A stretch of DNA of 6,860 bases from an uncultured Polyangiaceae bacterium (lineage in GTDB: Bacteria > Myxococcota_A > Polyangia > Polyangiales > Houyiibacteriaceae): positions 1-6,860 of the forward strand of contig CAMYJN010000123.1 in NCBI GenBank assembly GCA_947258625.1, in the 5' to 3' direction. Position numbers and translations under genes: made by a program. Below the pieces are notes generated by a model. That model saw nothing but the letters and a program-made list of their open reading frames with translations, did not search any database and had not been told where the DNA came from. Below, piece after piece: positions 5,170 through 6,860 of this stretch; the stretch's first letter is position 1, and each line of letters begins with the position of its first letter.

Positions 5170-6714
5170 TCAAAGAGCGGCGACCGGAATGGACAAACCG
5201 ACCACCGCGCCCCCTCCGGGGGCGTTTTTCGCCCACGCGCGCCCGCCGTGGGCCCGCGCGATGTGCTGGACCAGCGACAGACCGATCCCGGAGCCACGCG
5301 TGGGGCTGCTATGCGGACCCCGGTAGAAGCGCTCAAAGACGCGCCGGAGCGAGTCGGCCGGGATTCCGGGTCCATGGTCACGGACTGCGACATCGATGGA
5401 GTGGCGCTTGGCGATGAGCTCGAGCTCGACCGGGCTTTGTCCGCCGTACTTCACGGCGTTGTCGAGTAGATTGATGATCGCCAGGGCGATCGCTTCCTGG
5501 TCGATCAGCACCGGCGGCAGCTCAGTCGCGCTTTTGAGGCGAATTTCGACGCCATCCTGCTCGCTTCGGTAGCGGAATGCCTCGAGCGCGCGGCCGACGG
5601 CCTCTCCGAGGTCACCTTGCTTCAGTCGATACGGCCCTTTGCCGCCCTCGAGTGCGGAGAAATCCAGAACGTTGTCGATCAATGAGGTGAGGCGTTCGGA
5701 CTCCCGGCAAATGATGTCAAGGTACTCCATGCGACGTTCCTCGCTCGGTACGCGGTCGGAGCGAAGCATGTCGGCGAACATTCGAACGACGGACAGAGGC
5801 GTTTTGAGCTCGTGGGACACGTTGGCCATGAGCTCGCTCTTGAGCTCGTTGAGGCGACGTTCTTTCACTGCGGCGTAAATGAAGAAGATCGCACTCAAGA
5901 GAATGATCGCGAACGACATCAAAGGCAGTGTCGCCTCCCCGCGCAGTCGGGAGCGCCCTTGCGCTTGAAGGAGGGCCGCTTGGCGAGGAGCGACTTGCAA
6001 GCGCCAACCGTCGAGTGTCGTGGGGAACCGGTGGTCGACCGTATAGACGCCGACTTCCGACAGGTCGGGGCCGAAGACCAGCTGGTTGCTTTCATCGACG
6101 ATGTTGTAAATCGGTGTCGATTCCTCGGAGCTGAACATCGTCGGAAACACCTCATCGACCAAGTACTGCGTATCGTGAACGGCCACGATGTAGGTCAGCT
6201 GGCCCGCGCGCGTGTCGAACGCCCGGTAAGACAGAAGGTAACTGCTCTCTTCGCCTTCCTGTTGGACGTGGACGTGTCTAAGGACGTGCGGCTCGGTGGA
6301 GTCGAGATCGAGGTTGCCCAGCAGCTGCTGGCGAAACGTTCGCAGAAAGGCCCGCCGCGTCTTCTTGTCTTCCCGACTCGCCCACTGAATGACGTCGCCG
6401 TCGGGGTCGAGCAAGAGCACTGACCTGACGCTTGGAGTCTGTGCTTCAGCTTGAGGGAGCCAAACAGAGTCGATGGTGCTCGAATCGTTCGGGTCGACTA
6501 GGCGAAACACCGTGCCGTCCGCGATGACGATGTAGCGCTCGATCCGCTCCACGCGCTGCTGGGCCACGCTCAGCAGCGACTGCGCGATCGTTTCGTCGCC
6601 GAGCTGCGTGTACTCACGCGAGGAGCGGAACGTGTAAAACCCCAGAATCCCGGTGGCGACCAGGATCGCGGGAACCAGGATTAGGTACCAAAACCGAAAG
6701 CGTCCGCCTTCCAT
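5170..6714 (-). CDS. Membrane sensor histidine kinase of a two-component system
   Basis: This 514-residue protein senses a signal through an extracytoplasmic region, autophosphorylates on histidine and passes phosphate to the response regulator encoded next. The order is TM helix 1 (about residues 9-29), a sensor region of about 234 residues (30-263), TM helix 2 (264-283), a short linker, HisKA, then HATPase_c. The H-box is NVSHELKTP with phosphoacceptor His301. The N-box is INLLDNAVKYG with Asn419, G1 is DHGPG (446-450), the F-box is VFERFYRG (459-466), and G2 is GSGIGLS (474-480). All catalytic elements are intact. The sensor region shows no named-family signature that I can recognise; the two-helix layout would suit a Cache-like fold, which is inference. 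ATG at 6714 is the only reasonable start because the frame is closed upstream by the preceding gene's TAG; no Shine-Dalgarno motif precedes it. The response regulator follows after 47 bases. Confidence 0.96.
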   Translation of the reverse strand: MEGGRFRFWYLILVPAILVATGILGFYTFRSSREYTQLGDETIAQSLLSVAQQRVERIERYIVIADGTVFRLVDPNDSSTIDSVWLPQAEAQTPSVRSVLLLDPDGDVIQWASREDKKTRRAFLRTFRQQLLGNLDLDSTEPHVLRHVHVQQEGEESSYLLSYRAFDTRAGQLTYIVAVHDTQYLVDEVFPTMFSSEESTPIYNIVDESNQLVFGPDLSEVGVYTVDHRFPTTLDGWRLQVAPRQAALLQAQGRSRLRGEATLPLMSFAIILLSAIFFIYAAVKERRLNELKSELMANVSHELKTPLSVVRMFADMLRSDRVPSEERRMEYLDIICRESERLTSLIDNVLDFSALEGGKGPYRLKQGDLGEAVGRALEAFRYRSEQDGVEIRLKSATELPPVLIDQEAIALAIINLLDNAVKYGGQSPVELELIAKRHSIDVAVRDHGPGIPADSLRRVFERFYRGPHSSPTRGSGIGLSLVQHIARAHGGRAWAKNAPGGGAVVGLSIPVAAL

Positions 6715-6718
6715 TACA

Positions 6719-6759
6719 GGAGTTCGGCCCGCATTCTATGGGGCAGACGGCTGAACTCC
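6719..6759. repeat. 11-bp inverted repeat in the leader of the histidine kinase gene
   Basis: On the plus strand, GGAGTTCGGCC (6719-6729) faces GGCTGAACTCC (6749-6759). Ten of the eleven positions are Watson-Crick pairs and one is a G:T pair, with a 19-base loop. In the minus-strand transcript this hairpin contains the stop codon of the preceding gene in its loop and ends four bases before the kinase ATG. There is no T-run after it, so it does not look like an intrinsic terminator. It could restrict or couple translation of the kinase, or be a protein-binding site. The sequence symmetry is seen directly; the role is not known. Confidence 0.5.
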
Positions 6760-6860
6760 CTCGCCCTTGTCGGGACGAGGGTCGCTGAGGTCCAGCGTGA
6801 GCCGATCGGGGTCGAGCAGCGCGTTCGCGAGCACGGCGTCCATCTTCGATACCGGCACGA
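6736..6860 (-). CDS. C-terminal end of an unrecognised protein (5' part outside window)
   Basis: An open frame enters from the right edge of the window and ends at TAG (6736-6738). The 40 visible complete codons encode a tail that begins VPVSKMDAVLANALLDPDRL and closes with a charged, proline-containing stretch ending in GVQPSAP. I do not recognise the family, and too little is visible to assign a function. No membrane segment is seen in this part. The stop lies 21 bases before the histidine kinase start, so the two genes are probably co-transcribed. The stop is in the same reading frame as the kinase ATG, with seven sense codons between them. The frame is inferred from continuity, codon choice and its position directly before a co-directional gene. 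Confidence 0.7.
   Translation of the reverse strand, partial: VPVSKMDAVLANALLDPDRLTLDLSDPRPDKGEGVQPSAP

Noticed and set aside
5123..5236. 38-residue N-terminal extension of the response regulator
   Set aside because: It overlaps the kinase 3' end and is an arginine-rich leader that receiver domains do not have.
1..6860. CRISPR array, insertion sequence, phage or integration features
   Set aside because: No regularly spaced repeats, transposase or integrase motifs, terminal inverted repeats or target-site duplications were seen.

Overview
The window is GC-rich, and every gene I can support lies on the minus strand, so transcription reads from high to low coordinates. The best taxonomic clue is the last gene (154-1989). 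It joins a serine/threonine-kinase-like fold to a GYF_2-like domain, one transmembrane helix and an AgmX/PglI-type C-terminal domain. That combination of parts is typical of Myxococcota (former Deltaproteobacteria). A myxobacterium or relative is therefore my inference; there is no rRNA or other direct marker here.

Layout in transcription order: (1) the last 40 codons of an unrecognised gene (6736-6860, cut by the window edge); (2) a membrane sensor histidine kinase (5170-6714); (3) its OmpR-family response regulator (4427-5122); (4) a 46-residue single-helix membrane protein starting with GTG (4282-4422), four bases after the regulator's stop; (5) a 151-residue membrane-anchored protein starting with TTG (3760-4215); (6) a DEAD-box RNA helicase with a DbpA-type RNA-binding tail (2084-3763), whose ATG overlaps the previous stop as ATGA; (7) a membrane pseudokinase (154-1989). 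Gaps between genes are 21, 47, 4, 66, -4 and 94 bases. Genes 1-6 look like one transcription unit. Gene 7 sits behind the widest gap, which holds a 12-bp palindrome and a weak promoter candidate. Bases 1-153 hold an interrupted inverted repeat and no gene that I can support.

How the genes may work together: the kinase and regulator form an ordinary complete two-component pair with all catalytic residues present. The two small membrane proteins directly behind them have no recognisable family. They could be accessory parts of the signalling system or of the envelope, but this rests on position alone. The helicase would remodel RNA or ribosome precursors.

The most unusual gene is the pseudokinase. 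Its nucleotide-loop glycines, ATP-anchoring lysine and catalytic aspartate are all replaced, while the DFG and APE motifs and the overall fold signature remain. It is built like the gliding-motility protein GltJ/AgmX, but with a dead kinase in place of the cytoplasmic zinc-ribbon module. This suggests a transmembrane scaffold that binds partners in the cytoplasm and touches the cell envelope on the other side.
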